Below are positions 8,233 through 15,605 of a stretch of 26,562 bases of DNA, piece by piece. A program made the translations under genes and the position numbers. This DNA comes from Cyanobacteria bacterium OH_PDB_112 (GTDB lineage: Bacteria; Cyanobacteriota; Vampirovibrionia; Gastranaerophilales; CAJFVJ01): positions 1 through 26,562 of the forward strand of contig JAEWLZ010000279.1 in the NCBI GenBank assembly GCA_023457295.1, written 5' to 3'. Positions within the stretch are counted from its first letter, which is position 1; every line of letters starts with the position of its first letter. The notes under the pieces are model-generated. The model did no database searches and was not told the DNA's origin. It saw only the letters and a list, made by a program, of their open reading frames with translations.

Positions 8233-9186
8233 ATGGAAAAAACGCAACCTCTTATTATCTTTAAAAACAAATATAATTCATATAATAATGCCGTTAATTA
8301 TAACAGGCATATAAAATTTTGCGGTCAGACCTGTTCTATAAAAAACACCCGCAGTTTAAAAAATAATGGCTTAAAAAAAATATTAAATCCTGTAAAAACT
8401 TTTTTAATCCAAAAATTTGAAAAAACTTTTATATTTCGACCAAAGAAAATTATTCACCCTATTCCTGAAGGCTTAAAAGGCATAATTCAACAAGTAGAAA
8501 CATTAACTCAAGACGGCTTAAATTTAAAACATTATTATATACCGGCAAAAGACGGCAAAAAAACAATTGTTTTTTGCCATGGAATAAAACACAGTAATAC
8601 AAAATTTTTCAATGTGGCAGAATTTTTAAATAAAAACGGATATGGGGCTTTTCTTTTGGAATATCGAGGATTTGGAAAAAACCCCGGAACTCCTGGAGAA
8701 AAAGGGTTTTATAAAGATTTTGACTCTATTGCAAAATTTTTGAATAAAAATGGTATTAAAGAAAAAGATACTGTTTTATGGGGTTTCAGTATGGGCGGCG
8801 GGGTTGCGGTAGAAGCCGCGAAAACAAATAAATATGCCGGACTAATTTTGAATAATACTTTTACAACTATGCGGGAAGAAATTGAATCTTTTCCTAATAA
8901 CCGATTTTTATTAAAAAATAAATTTTCTCAAAAAATTATAAAAACTATATTATCCAAAATTCTTCCCCTGGGAACGGCTTTTGAAAATATCAAAAAAATT
9001 CCGAACATAAAAAGCAGAACACTTATTTTACATTCAAAAAATGACAAAACAATACCTTATCAAATGTCTGAAAAACTTGCCAAAGCTTGCCCTCAAGCAG
9101 AACTTTATATCAGCCAAAAAGGTTCGCATAAACAATTAGGCTGGACAGAAGAAAAAATTCTGGAATTTTTAAATTCTTTAAACTAG
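8233..9186 (+). CDS. Alpha/beta hydrolase
   Basis: Serine hydrolase of 317 residues in the alpha/beta-hydrolase superfamily (similar in layout to the BAAT/monoacylglycerol-lipase-like or YqiA/FrsA-like cytoplasmic hydrolases). After an Asn/Lys-rich leader of about 75 residues comes the oxyanion motif FCHGIKH (114-120), the strand and turn YRGFGKNPGTPG, the nucleophile elbow GFSMGG with S186, the acid in HSKNDKTIPY (D271) and the catalytic His in GSHKQ (H299). All triad residues are in place. The leader has no signal peptide but carries IKFCGQTC, like Phe-Gly motifs near the N-terminus of two other proteins here. The ribosome site is weak. Its stop codon overlaps that of prfA. Substrate cannot be told. 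Confidence 0.9.
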   Translation: MEKTQPLIIFKNKYNSYNNAVNYNRHIKFCGQTCSIKNTRSLKNNGLKKILNPVKTFLIQKFEKTFIFRPKKIIHPIPEGLKGIIQQVETLTQDGLNLKHYYIPAKDGKKTIVFCHGIKHSNTKFFNVAEFLNKNGYGAFLLEYRGFGKNPGTPGEKGFYKDFDSIAKFLNKNGIKEKDTVLWGFSMGGGVAVEAAKTNKYAGLILNNTFTTMREEIESFPNNRFLLKNKFSQKIIKTILSKILPLGTAFENIKKIPNIKSRTLILHSKNDKTIPYQMSEKLAKACPQAELYISQKGSHKQLGWTEEKILEFLNSLN

Positions 9187-10274
9187 CCAGCTTGACCTGC
9201 AAGAAGTTCGAGTTTTTTCTTTTGGTCATAATTAATCAAAAGTTGGAGCAAATCATCCAAATCACCATCGATTACAGTCCAAACATTTAAATTTTGACCG
9301 ATACGGTGGTCAGTCAATCTTCCCTGAGGGAAATTGTATGTACGAATTCTCTCACTTCTATCACCTGTTCCGACTTGTGAACGACGAAGATCTGTGATTT
9401 CCTTCATTTGTTTTTGAACTTCTATATCATATAATTTTGCTCTCAAAATTTGCATTGCACGTTCTTTATTTTGAAGCTGTGAACGTTCTTCCGTACAAAA
9501 AACCATAAGTCCTGTTGGTTTGTGAACAATCCGAACAGCCGTTTCGACTTTGTTGACATTTTGCCCTCCCGCACCGCCTGAACGAGCAGTTGAGATTTCA
9601 AGGTCATTAGGATTTATGACGGTATCGGCATCAACATCATCAACTTCCGGCATAACTGCAACAGTTGCCGTACTTGTGTGTACACGCCCTTGAGATTCTG
9701 TCGCTGGAACTCGCTGTACACGATGAACTCCTGATTCATACTTAAGCTGACTGTAAACCGCATCACCCTGAATCGATACCACAACTTCAGAAACGCCGCC
9801 GGCTTCACAATCTGACATACTCAAGACCTGTGTTTTCCAGCCTTTTTTATCGGCAAAACGCAAATACATACGAAGTAGGTCACCCGCAAAAATATTAGCC
9901 TCATCTCCGCCTGCAGAGCCTCTAATTTCAAGCATAATATCTTTATCATCATTCGGGTCGCGAGGAAGCAAAAGAACTTTCATTCTCTCTTCACAAATTT
10001 CTATTGTCCCTTGCGCTTCTTCAAGCTCGGCTTGAAAAAATTCTTTCATCTCGGGATCTGTTTCTTCCTTAACTAAAATTTGCGCTTCTTCAAGTTTTTT
10101 AGTTGCTTCTTGCCATTTATGATAAATTTCCACTGTTTCTTCCATAGATTTTCTTGTCTTTGAAAGTCTTTTAAATTCATTGTAATCATTTATAACAGCA
10201 GGATCAGAAAGCTTTTGCCCTAATTCTTCAAAGCTTTTTTCTATTTCCAGAATTTTTGGGAGCATATCTTTCAT
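9183..10274 (-). CDS. prfA: Peptide chain release factor 1
   Basis: Recognises UAA and UAG in the ribosomal A site and triggers peptide release. Of 363 residues, the usual length. The PAT tripeptide (190-192, in VQRVPATESQGR) is the codon-reading motif of RF1 and separates it from RF2 (SPF); the GGQ motif (236-238, in RSGGAGGQNVNK) is the catalytic part, whose Gln is normally methylated by PrmC. The start ATG follows AAAGGG, which overlaps the thyX stop, so translation is coupled to thyX seven bases upstream. In cyanobacteria rpmE directly precedes prfA; here thyX sits between. The stop codon (TAG, read on the minus strand) shares CTAG with the stop of the convergent hydrolase gene. Confidence 0.98.
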   Translation of the reverse strand: MKDMLPKILEIEKSFEELGQKLSDPAVINDYNEFKRLSKTRKSMEETVEIYHKWQEATKKLEEAQILVKEETDPEMKEFFQAELEEAQGTIEICEERMKVLLLPRDPNDDKDIMLEIRGSAGGDEANIFAGDLLRMYLRFADKKGWKTQVLSMSDCEAGGVSEVVVSIQGDAVYSQLKYESGVHRVQRVPATESQGRVHTSTATVAVMPEVDDVDADTVINPNDLEISTARSGGAGGQNVNKVETAVRIVHKPTGLMVFCTEERSQLQNKERAMQILRAKLYDIEVQKQMKEITDLRRSQVGTGDRSERIRTYNFPQGRLTDHRIGQNLNVWTVIDGDLDDLLQLLINYDQKKKLELLAGQAG

Positions 10275-10280
10275 TATTTA

Positions 10281-10979
10281 TTACCCTTTAATTTCATTTT
10301 TTGAAGCATAACGACCACAGCCTTTAATTTCATTGCAATATCCCATTGCCTCGCATTTTGGAACAAGATACTCTGCAAGCCAAGGCTCTTTATCAATAAC
10401 AGCTTCGCACATTTTTCTGACCAAAACACGAATCTCAAGCTGTGCGTTCGTGCAAAGTCTTAAATTTGCAAGATGAATTAGTTCACGCAAATTCAAACTT
10501 GCAACCATAGAACTTGAAGCGGCATTCGGAAGCACAAAACGAGCATCTTCAGCAGGAATACCAGCTTTTATCATTTTTTCATAAAATTCTGCCGTTTTTT
10601 CCATAAAATCAATAAATTCATCTTCAAGAGCAGATTTTTTGATTGTAGGTGGAATTATGTACTCGAATTGCTCTCTTTCTGTCACATAACGCTGTGATTT
10701 TTGAGAAAAAGACATATGTCTATGTCTTACAAGCTGATGCGTACAAGCACGAGAAACTCCGGCAATTGAAAACACAAAAGTACAATGCTCAATTGTGCTG
10801 TGATGCCCCGATGCAAGAACTTTTTTTATAAGTCCGAGCATTTTGAGTTCATCTGAAGAAACATCCCAAATATCAATCGGATAATCAGCAGAATAACACG
10901 TCCTACAAGCCGTATAAATGTTTTTTATTACGTCATCGGGCGCTGAAATCAAATCTACTATCGGAAATTCTCTTGCCAT
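10281..10979 (-). CDS. thyX: Flavin-dependent thymidylate synthase
   Basis: Makes dTMP from dUMP using methylene-tetrahydrofolate, FAD and NADPH; an alternative to ThyA. The 232-residue product has the ThyX signature RHRxxSxxxxSxR as RHRHMSFSQKSQR (85-97); the Asn seen in many members of the motif is Ser here, as far as I know an accepted variant. SGHHSTIEHCTF precedes it, and NLRLCTNAQLEIR gives the C-terminal Arg region for dUMP binding. The tail has three Cys residues (CEAMGYCNEIKGC), a feature shared by some other ThyX proteins. The ATG follows TTAGGGG at good spacing. It sits between rpmE and prfA, with a terminator in front of it and only six bases to prfA, so thyX-prfA is one unit. ThyX presence suggests that the cell may lack ThyA. 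Confidence 0.97.
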   Translation of the reverse strand: MAREFPIVDLISAPDDVIKNIYTACRTCYSADYPIDIWDVSSDELKMLGLIKKVLASGHHSTIEHCTFVFSIAGVSRACTHQLVRHRHMSFSQKSQRYVTEREQFEYIIPPTIKKSALEDEFIDFMEKTAEFYEKMIKAGIPAEDARFVLPNAASSSMVASLNLRELIHLANLRLCTNAQLEIRVLVRKMCEAVIDKEPWLAEYLVPKCEAMGYCNEIKGCGRYASKNEIKG

Positions 10980-11014
10980 ATTATCCCCTAACTAAAATAC
11001 CTTTAAAACTAAGA

Positions 11015-11030
11015 AAGCCCCTGCGGGCTT
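11015..11030. repeat. Short GC-rich hairpin upstream of thyX
   Basis: AAGCCC and GGGCTT flank the loop CTGC (plus strand). It lies just below the rpmE terminator and 35 bases from the thyX start. It could be the second half of a tandem terminator or a leader hairpin of thyX; no T-run follows on the minus strand. Confidence 0.45.
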
Positions 11031-11071
11031 ATAAAAATCAGACCAACTCTTATTTGAGTCAGCCTGATTTT
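11031..11071 (-). terminator. Terminator between rpmE and thyX
   Basis: On the minus strand AAAATCAG and CTGATTTT form an eight-pair outer stem; inside, GCTGACTC and GAGTTGGT pair further using three G-U pairs around the loop AAATAA. A run of five T's follows. This should end most rpmE transcripts and leave thyX-prfA to another promoter or to read-through. Confidence 0.75.
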
Positions 11072-11081
11072 GAAAAATACG

Positions 11082-11282
11082 TTAATTTTTTGCGTAACGT
11101 TTTTTGAATCTTTCAATTCTTCCCTCAGAGTCGAGGATTTTTTGAGAACCGGTATAAAAAGGGTGGCATGCCGAACAAATTTCGACTGTTATACCTTCTT
11201 TTATTGAACCTGTTTCAAAGATATTTCCGCATACGCAACGAATTTGTGTTTTCTTATAATCAGGATGAATTCCTTGTTTCAT
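11082..11282 (-). CDS. rpmE: 50S ribosomal protein L31
   Basis: Large subunit protein bL31, at the central protuberance and contacting the small subunit. It is 66 residues with the zinc-binding form: CVC at 16-18 and CSAC at 35-38 (EICSACHPFYTGSQ), the usual IHPDY start (MKQGIHPDYKKTQ) and a basic C-terminal tail (RFKKRYAKN). The Cys ligands mark the zinc-containing version, in contrast to zinc-independent paralogues used in zinc shortage. AGAGG lies at good spacing before the ATG, and a good promoter lies about 35 bases upstream. Its nearness to prfA repeats the cyanobacterial order. Confidence 0.97.
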   Translation of the reverse strand: MKQGIHPDYKKTQIRCVCGNIFETGSIKEGITVEICSACHPFYTGSQKILDSEGRIERFKKRYAKN

Positions 11283-11316
11283 TTCTAGTTACCTCTTTTC
11301 TTTATTCAGTCCTTTT

Positions 11317-11345
11317 ATAATCGTACAAAAGAACCACAGAGTCAA
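11317..11345 (-). promoter_or_regulatory. Promoter of rpmE
   Basis: On the minus strand TTGACT (11340-11345) and GATTAT (11317-11322) are 17 bases apart, giving a short leader that ends in AGAGG before the rpmE start. Confidence 0.55.
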
Positions 11346-11472
11346 GAATAAACCGTCTGTTTTTCTTAACCTTTATAAACATATTATTTCTTATATTACT
11401 CCTTCTTCCGATGAAAAAAAGATTTTTTAACCAAATAATAAAAATTACGAAACATAAAGAAGGAGCAAAAAA

Positions 11473-11733
11473 ATGGTAGATAAAACGAAAAGACTTTTTG
11501 AAATTTATGAACTTGCAAAAGACCCAAAAGAAGTAATAATTTTCACAGAAGCTTTTAAAGTCCGCGGTAAATTACTTACGGATAAAACTAAAATAAAAGA
11601 CGATATTATAACACTTATGGATGCTGTTATTTGTCCTCCTTTTGAAAAATGTCAATGCGAAGATAAAGCGCAATATCACGAGTGGCTGAACATCTTTGAT
11701 AAAGAAATTATAGCCTTTAGTATTGTTGCCTAG
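11473..11733 (+). CDS. Small protein with Sm-like strand pattern, unknown role
   Basis: I do not recognise the 86-residue product. Its start is firm: AAGAAGGAG sits eight bases before the ATG. After an N-terminal helix (about 4-16), the sequence alternates strands in a way that recalls the Sm/Hfq barrel: VIIFTEAFKVRGKLL (21-35), DIITLMDAVI (44-53) and WLNIFDKEIIAFSIV (71-85). Between the last two is an insertion with C54, C60, C62 and H69 (CPPFEKCQC...YHEW) that could bind a metal ion. The Hfq family motifs for RNA binding are not present, so the Sm-like idea rests on strand order only. A STAS-like gene follows 117 bases later on the same strand and may share its mRNA. Confidence 0.7.
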   Translation: MVDKTKRLFEIYELAKDPKEVIIFTEAFKVRGKLLTDKTKIKDDIITLMDAVICPPFEKCQCEDKAQYHEWLNIFDKEIIAFSIVA

Positions 11734-11850
11734 ATTAAGATTCCTAAACCTTCTGGATGAGTTTTTTTTCATGAGATAAAGAAACGCCGTCAAAAACCGA
11801 CCTTCAATTCAGATGAACACAAGCACTCTCTTGAAAGGAATAGGAAGATT

Positions 11851-12192
11851 ATGGCGATTAAAAAGTTTAAAATCCAGCATGATCATTGCGTAGTTATGCC
11901 TTCTTGCAATGACAGTTTTGACGTGAAAGCGGCTGCGGAAGGTATGAAGGATTTTATAGCAGAAAATGATTGCAAAAAATTAGTTATGAATTTAAAAGGA
12001 TTTAATCTTGTTGATGTAGGAAATATCGCTATTTTAGCCTCAGCATATCATTTTTCAAAATATTCAAAAGAAGGCACTTTCAGAATTATCGTAGATAGCG
12101 AAGAAATTAAAAAAGCATTATCAAATGCAAAATTAGAAAACACAGAAATTGTAGCAGAAGAAAATATCACAGGCATTTACTGCTCAATGTAA
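11851..12192 (+). CDS. STAS-like domain protein without the usual phospho-serine
   Basis: A 113-residue protein that looks like a single divergent STAS domain (the fold of anti-sigma-factor antagonists such as SpoIIAA/RsbV). The pattern is a first strand pair (KKFKIQHDHCVVMPS), a helix, then LVMNLKGFNLVDVGN (44-58) where STAS proteins have strand plus D-S-S/T-G, then helix IAILASAYHFSKYS, strand FRIIVDS, helix EIKKALSNAKL and strand. The Asp is kept (D55) but the regulatory Ser is Val/Gly, so control by phosphorylation is not expected. GGAAG precedes the ATG at good spacing. No anti-sigma factor or phosphatase gene is nearby. A hairpin terminator follows. The STAS assignment is moderate, the rest inference. 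Confidence 0.7.
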   Translation: MAIKKFKIQHDHCVVMPSCNDSFDVKAAAEGMKDFIAENDCKKLVMNLKGFNLVDVGNIAILASAYHFSKYSKEGTFRIIVDSEEIKKALSNAKLENTEIVAEENITGIYCSM

Positions 12193-12224
12193 TTAAAAGT
12201 TAAGTTAGTTTTATGGGTGTATCA

Positions 12225-12256
12225 AAAAGGTTCTCCAAAAGAGAACCTTTTAATTT
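12225..12256. terminator. Bidirectional terminator between STAS-like and TPR genes
   Basis: AAAAGGTTCTC (12225-12235) pairs with GAGAACCTTTT (12241-12251) around the loop CAAAA, 11 perfect base pairs. A-runs and T-runs on both sides let it serve both convergent genes; it lies five bases past the stop codon of the minus-strand TPR gene. Confidence 0.85.
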
Positions 12257-13626
12257 TAGTTATTTATTTCAAAACCAATTTTACGATACATATCTTTAAC
12301 AAAAAGGTTTCTCATTTTTGATTTAAATTTTTTATCAATTTTTCTGCCTATAAGAATACAATTTTCACAAAATGAAGCAAATTTATCCGTAGGATTTTGT
12401 TTTAATGCCAGGTCAAAATCACGAATGGCATGTTCTTTTTTATTTAAAAGCATATACATAACACCTTCTGAAACTCTTGCCTCCTGATTTTGAGGCTCCA
12501 ATTTGAGAATTTTTTTGTAATCTTTTAAAGCTTTTCGATTTTTTCCCACAACTTTATAAAATTCTGCTCTTTTTTTCAATACCTCAATATTGACTCCCTT
12601 GGAAAATTTTAAAGCTTTATTAAAGCATTTTTCTGCCGTTCTTAAATAAAACGCCTTATCAGGAGAATATTTAGGATCTTTTGAAAAAGCGCAAAACTCA
12701 GCCAATTTTCCTTTAAGAAAATGACTTTCCGCACTTTTTCGATTATATCCTAAAGATGAAGATAAAGAATCTGAAGCATTCTCGGCATTTTTTTGAGAAA
12801 AATGAAAAATAGCTTCTGCTCTATAAGCCATACTCATGCTGTTAGAATCAGGCATAATTAATGGCTGAGTTAATTCAATCAAAGATTCAGGCTCAATTTC
12901 TATGTGAGGATTAAATTCATTTCTTGATTTTAGTGCAGAACCTAAACTAATCAGAGCTTTTGGCACATCTCCTTGCAGAGCGTGGACTTCTGCTTTTCTT
13001 ATATTTCCTGCTATAAATATCCTTTGATTTGATCTGCTGCGCTCAACAGCCTTTTCATAATGCTCCAAAGCTTTTGCGTGATGCCCTAAAATTTCTTCTT
13101 TTAATTTAGGTATAAGACTTACTACTTCTTTATACGTTCTGCTTTCTTCTTCCAAATTTGAAATTAATGCATTTTTTTTAGGAGAAATTTGCGGATTATT
13201 ATTTTTTTCTTCTGTAAGTTTTTTTAATAATAATTCTCTTTTTTGCAAAACTCCACGACGTTTATCTGCCGATAAAGATAAATTTGCCACAAATGACTCT
13301 TTTCCGATAGCATACCCATGCTCAATATATCCTCTCAAAAAATGTATTTCGGGATATATCGTATCTTTAGCAGCATGATTTAAATGACCTTTAGCCGTTT
13401 CAAAAGACCCTTCCAATATTTCTCTTGCTGCATTATTGGCATAAAGTTTAATATCTTGTGCTGTTTCATTCATTGCTTGTTCTGATAGAAAAGGCATCTT
13501 CTTCCCGAAAGAAACTTTTTGGAAACTATCACAAGCATAGGGCGAAATCTCAAACTCTTTCCTTGAATTCAAGTTATTACTTGGTTTTTTAGGAGCAGAA
13601 CACCCTTTGACTATCGAAACCTGCAT
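12256..13626 (-). CDS. Tetratricopeptide repeat protein
   Basis: A 456-residue, largely helical protein. The clearest TPR units lie near the C-terminus: KKRAEFYKVVGKNRKALKDY followed by KKILKLEPQNQEA, then GVMYMLLNKKEHAIRDFDLA followed by LKQNPTDKFA. Weaker helical repeats precede them (residues about 60-330), with a charged coiled-coil-like part near 125-175. TPR proteins act as scaffolds for protein contacts. There is no signal peptide; the first 45 residues are polar and include the short motif VSFGKK (F40-G41). AGGAG is well placed before the ATG. The U32-family gene lies 116 bases upstream on the same strand. Partner and location unknown. Confidence 0.85.
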   Translation of the reverse strand: MQVSIVKGCSAPKKPSNNLNSRKEFEISPYACDSFQKVSFGKKMPFLSEQAMNETAQDIKLYANNAAREILEGSFETAKGHLNHAAKDTIYPEIHFLRGYIEHGYAIGKESFVANLSLSADKRRGVLQKRELLLKKLTEEKNNNPQISPKKNALISNLEEESRTYKEVVSLIPKLKEEILGHHAKALEHYEKAVERSRSNQRIFIAGNIRKAEVHALQGDVPKALISLGSALKSRNEFNPHIEIEPESLIELTQPLIMPDSNSMSMAYRAEAIFHFSQKNAENASDSLSSSLGYNRKSAESHFLKGKLAEFCAFSKDPKYSPDKAFYLRTAEKCFNKALKFSKGVNIEVLKKRAEFYKVVGKNRKALKDYKKILKLEPQNQEARVSEGVMYMLLNKKEHAIRDFDLALKQNPTDKFASFCENCILIGRKIDKKFKSKMRNLFVKDMYRKIGFEINN

Positions 13627-13660
13627 TTTTTCTCCTGCTTTTTTAATAAAGCATATTTTG

Positions 13661-13687
13661 AACTTAAAACTTAATCTATTTTAAGTT
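13661..13687. repeat. Inverted repeat upstream of the TPR gene
   Basis: AACTTAAAA (13661-13669) and TTTTAAGTT (13679-13687) form a nine-pair inverted repeat with a nine-base gap, about 35 bases before the TPR start and past the end of the U32 gene. It could be an operator; AT-only stems also arise by chance in such DNA. Confidence 0.35.
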
Positions 13688-13742
13688 GGCTGAAAAAAAA
13701 TCTTGCGGTTTTAATAATAATTTTTTACAAAAATTAATAAAA

Positions 13743-15455
13743 TCATTTAGTCCAATTTTTAATTTCATACCTATTATCCAAGAAATTAATGTCTGTTTTA
13801 TATTCCTTAGGATTAAGCTGAGCATTAATAAAACGACTAAGCAAAACAGGAACAAATTTTGAAGGGAGCGAGTGAAAATCTATAATAAACTCATTAAAAC
13901 CTATTTCGGAAAGATTTGGAACATATTTAAAAATATCCAAAACTCTATTTTGATACATATGCATACGACAGAAACCATCTACCGCAAAAGGGAAAAGATT
14001 TTGCGCATCAGGATCAAACATTGCGTAATAACTCCTTTGACAAGGAGCTGAACAAGACAAACGAGAAATGACTACCGGATCTTTATTCAAAGGACACAAT
14101 CCGGAACTTTGAATTCTTACATTTCCTCCCACTGTTATTTTTCTAACGGGAATTTGTCCTACAATCTTTGGCATACAATATTTAAGATTTTTCATGCTCT
14201 TAAAAGGGCTCAAATCCACCGCAGAAATTTTGTGCTGATTAGCCAAACACAAAATTGACAAACTGCTAAGCAAATTCAAGCCTTGTCCAATTTCAAGGCG
14301 CATATCCGCAAAATCAGTGTCATTTATCATATTCCACCAAAAACCGATATTGTTAACAACTACAGAATATGGCTGAAGCTGAGTTTTAGAGAGCAAAACG
14401 TGCTCATAAACACGGTCAAAATCTCTCTCCAGTAAAAATTTAGGCGTACTCAAAAGAAGCTTTATGCCATGTTGCGAGCAAAATATTTGAACTTTTTCCA
14501 TAATATCGTTATAACTGTTTTTCGCAAGGTCATTTGTGCTTAAAATTTCACCGTATTCTATTGAATTAACAGGATTAAAACCGTTTTTCAAAATGAACTG
14601 CTTCAAGGCGTTTATCTGCGCAATACTTTTCATCCGAAGATTTAATTTGGGCAATTTTAAATTATCAATATCCAAATCTTTAGATAATTTGACACTTTTA
14701 GATTCCCACTCAAATTTCTTTATATTTCCTCGAAAAGAAATTTCGTTTCCGCTCTCAGAAATAAACCTTCCCAAAAAATGATTGGATTCATAAGCTGTCG
14801 ATTTTGGCTGTTTAAAAGGCAGCGGCTTATTTTTATATTCTTTTGGGTTATCAATAATATTTCTTACAAGCTTAATACCGTTTATAAGTTTTTTGCTCGA
14901 ATCAAAATCACCTTTAATAATTACAAGATTAACCGCGCGACTTTTTTTAATATCTTCTACACACCAGGGTAAATTATCCGAATTTATTGAAAATTTATGC
15001 TTTGAATATTTTTTTATTCGGGAAATATTTTTCAAATAAACTTCTTCTGTGAGAGTTATGCTTTCCGGAGTAACGAAAGAATCTATAAATTCAATTCCCG
15101 CAAGGTTATGCAGGTTCATACCGGAGTCCACTATTATTTTGAAAGGGAGATAAGGATTTTTAAGCAAATCTAAAAACGCATAAGCATTAATCATAACTCC
15201 GTCAATATGCGCAAACTGAAGATATGCAATGATTTTACGAGCATCATTCATATCTTTTTCACTTAAAGAATGTTTGAAATTTATATAAAATTCTACGCCG
15301 ATTTTTTTTGCTTCTTCATAAAAAAGTTTTATTTTCTCAAATCCGTTTTTAAGAAAATATTCATGATAAATATAAACTCCCTTAAGATCCAAATCACTAA
15401 GCAGAGCAATATCTTCAAGATTTTTTACAGGCGCTAAAAGCTGAATTTTTTTCAT
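13743..15455 (-). CDS. U32-family protein with two barrel halves
   Basis: A 570-residue member of the so-called peptidase U32 family; characterised relatives (UbiU/UbiV, RlhA, TrhP) are Fe-S proteins in RNA or ubiquinone hydroxylation rather than clear proteases. Residues about 1-200 read as one U32-type barrel (LLAPVKNLEDIALLSDLDLKG..., MINAYAFLDLL, SGMNLHNLAGIEFI, SITLTEEVYLKNI) but have no Cys motif. Residues about 270-560 form a second, with SVVVNNIGFW, LEIGQGLNLLSSLSI, ISAVDLSPFKSMKNL, VRKITVGGN and then C454, C468, C472 and C496 (GLCPL, SCSAPC, GFCRMHM), the usual four-Cys ligand set. A strand-rich linker (about 222-265) joins them. Its promoter lies so close to the ATG that the mRNA is probably leaderless; no ribosome site is visible. 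Confidence 0.85.
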   Translation of the reverse strand: MKKIQLLAPVKNLEDIALLSDLDLKGVYIYHEYFLKNGFEKIKLFYEEAKKIGVEFYINFKHSLSEKDMNDARKIIAYLQFAHIDGVMINAYAFLDLLKNPYLPFKIIVDSGMNLHNLAGIEFIDSFVTPESITLTEEVYLKNISRIKKYSKHKFSINSDNLPWCVEDIKKSRAVNLVIIKGDFDSSKKLINGIKLVRNIIDNPKEYKNKPLPFKQPKSTAYESNHFLGRFISESGNEISFRGNIKKFEWESKSVKLSKDLDIDNLKLPKLNLRMKSIAQINALKQFILKNGFNPVNSIEYGEILSTNDLAKNSYNDIMEKVQIFCSQHGIKLLLSTPKFLLERDFDRVYEHVLLSKTQLQPYSVVVNNIGFWWNMINDTDFADMRLEIGQGLNLLSSLSILCLANQHKISAVDLSPFKSMKNLKYCMPKIVGQIPVRKITVGGNVRIQSSGLCPLNKDPVVISRLSCSAPCQRSYYAMFDPDAQNLFPFAVDGFCRMHMYQNRVLDIFKYVPNLSEIGFNEFIIDFHSLPSKFVPVLLSRFINAQLNPKEYKTDINFLDNRYEIKNWTK

Positions 15456-15462
15456 ACTTTTT

Positions 15463-15491
15463 ATAATATATTTCGCAAGGAAAAGTTACAA
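15463..15491 (-). promoter_or_regulatory. Promoter of the U32-family gene, likely leaderless
   Basis: On the minus strand TTGTAA (15486-15491) and TATTAT (15463-15468) have ideal 17-base spacing. Only seven bases lie between the -10 box and the ATG, so transcription should start at or one base before the A of the start codon. Confidence 0.6.
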
Positions 15492-15558
15492 GCTTTTTTT
15501 GGATTTGAAATTTAAAAAGGATTTTACTTTAAGTTATTTTACAAAAAATAACCCTATT

Positions 15559-15588
15559 TTCACCAAAAATACCTAATTGCCATATAAT
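15559..15588 (+). promoter_or_regulatory. Promoter of the secretin-like gene
   Basis: TTCACC (15559-15564) and a perfect TATAAT (15583-15588) are 18 bases apart. The predicted leader is only about ten bases and has no ribosome site. It is divergent from the U32 promoter, with about 70 bases between the two -35 boxes. Confidence 0.55.
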
Positions 15589-15605
15589 AAATTTATAGAC
15601 TTATC

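Noticed and set aside
11734..11850. Possible terminator or small gene between the Sm-like and STAS-like genes
   Set aside because: There is a T-run near 11762 but no stable hairpin before it, and no open frame with a ribosome site.
14536..14972. Plus-strand open frames inside the U32 gene
   Set aside because: They are antisense shadows of a clearly coding minus-strand gene and have no ribosome site or recognisable motif.
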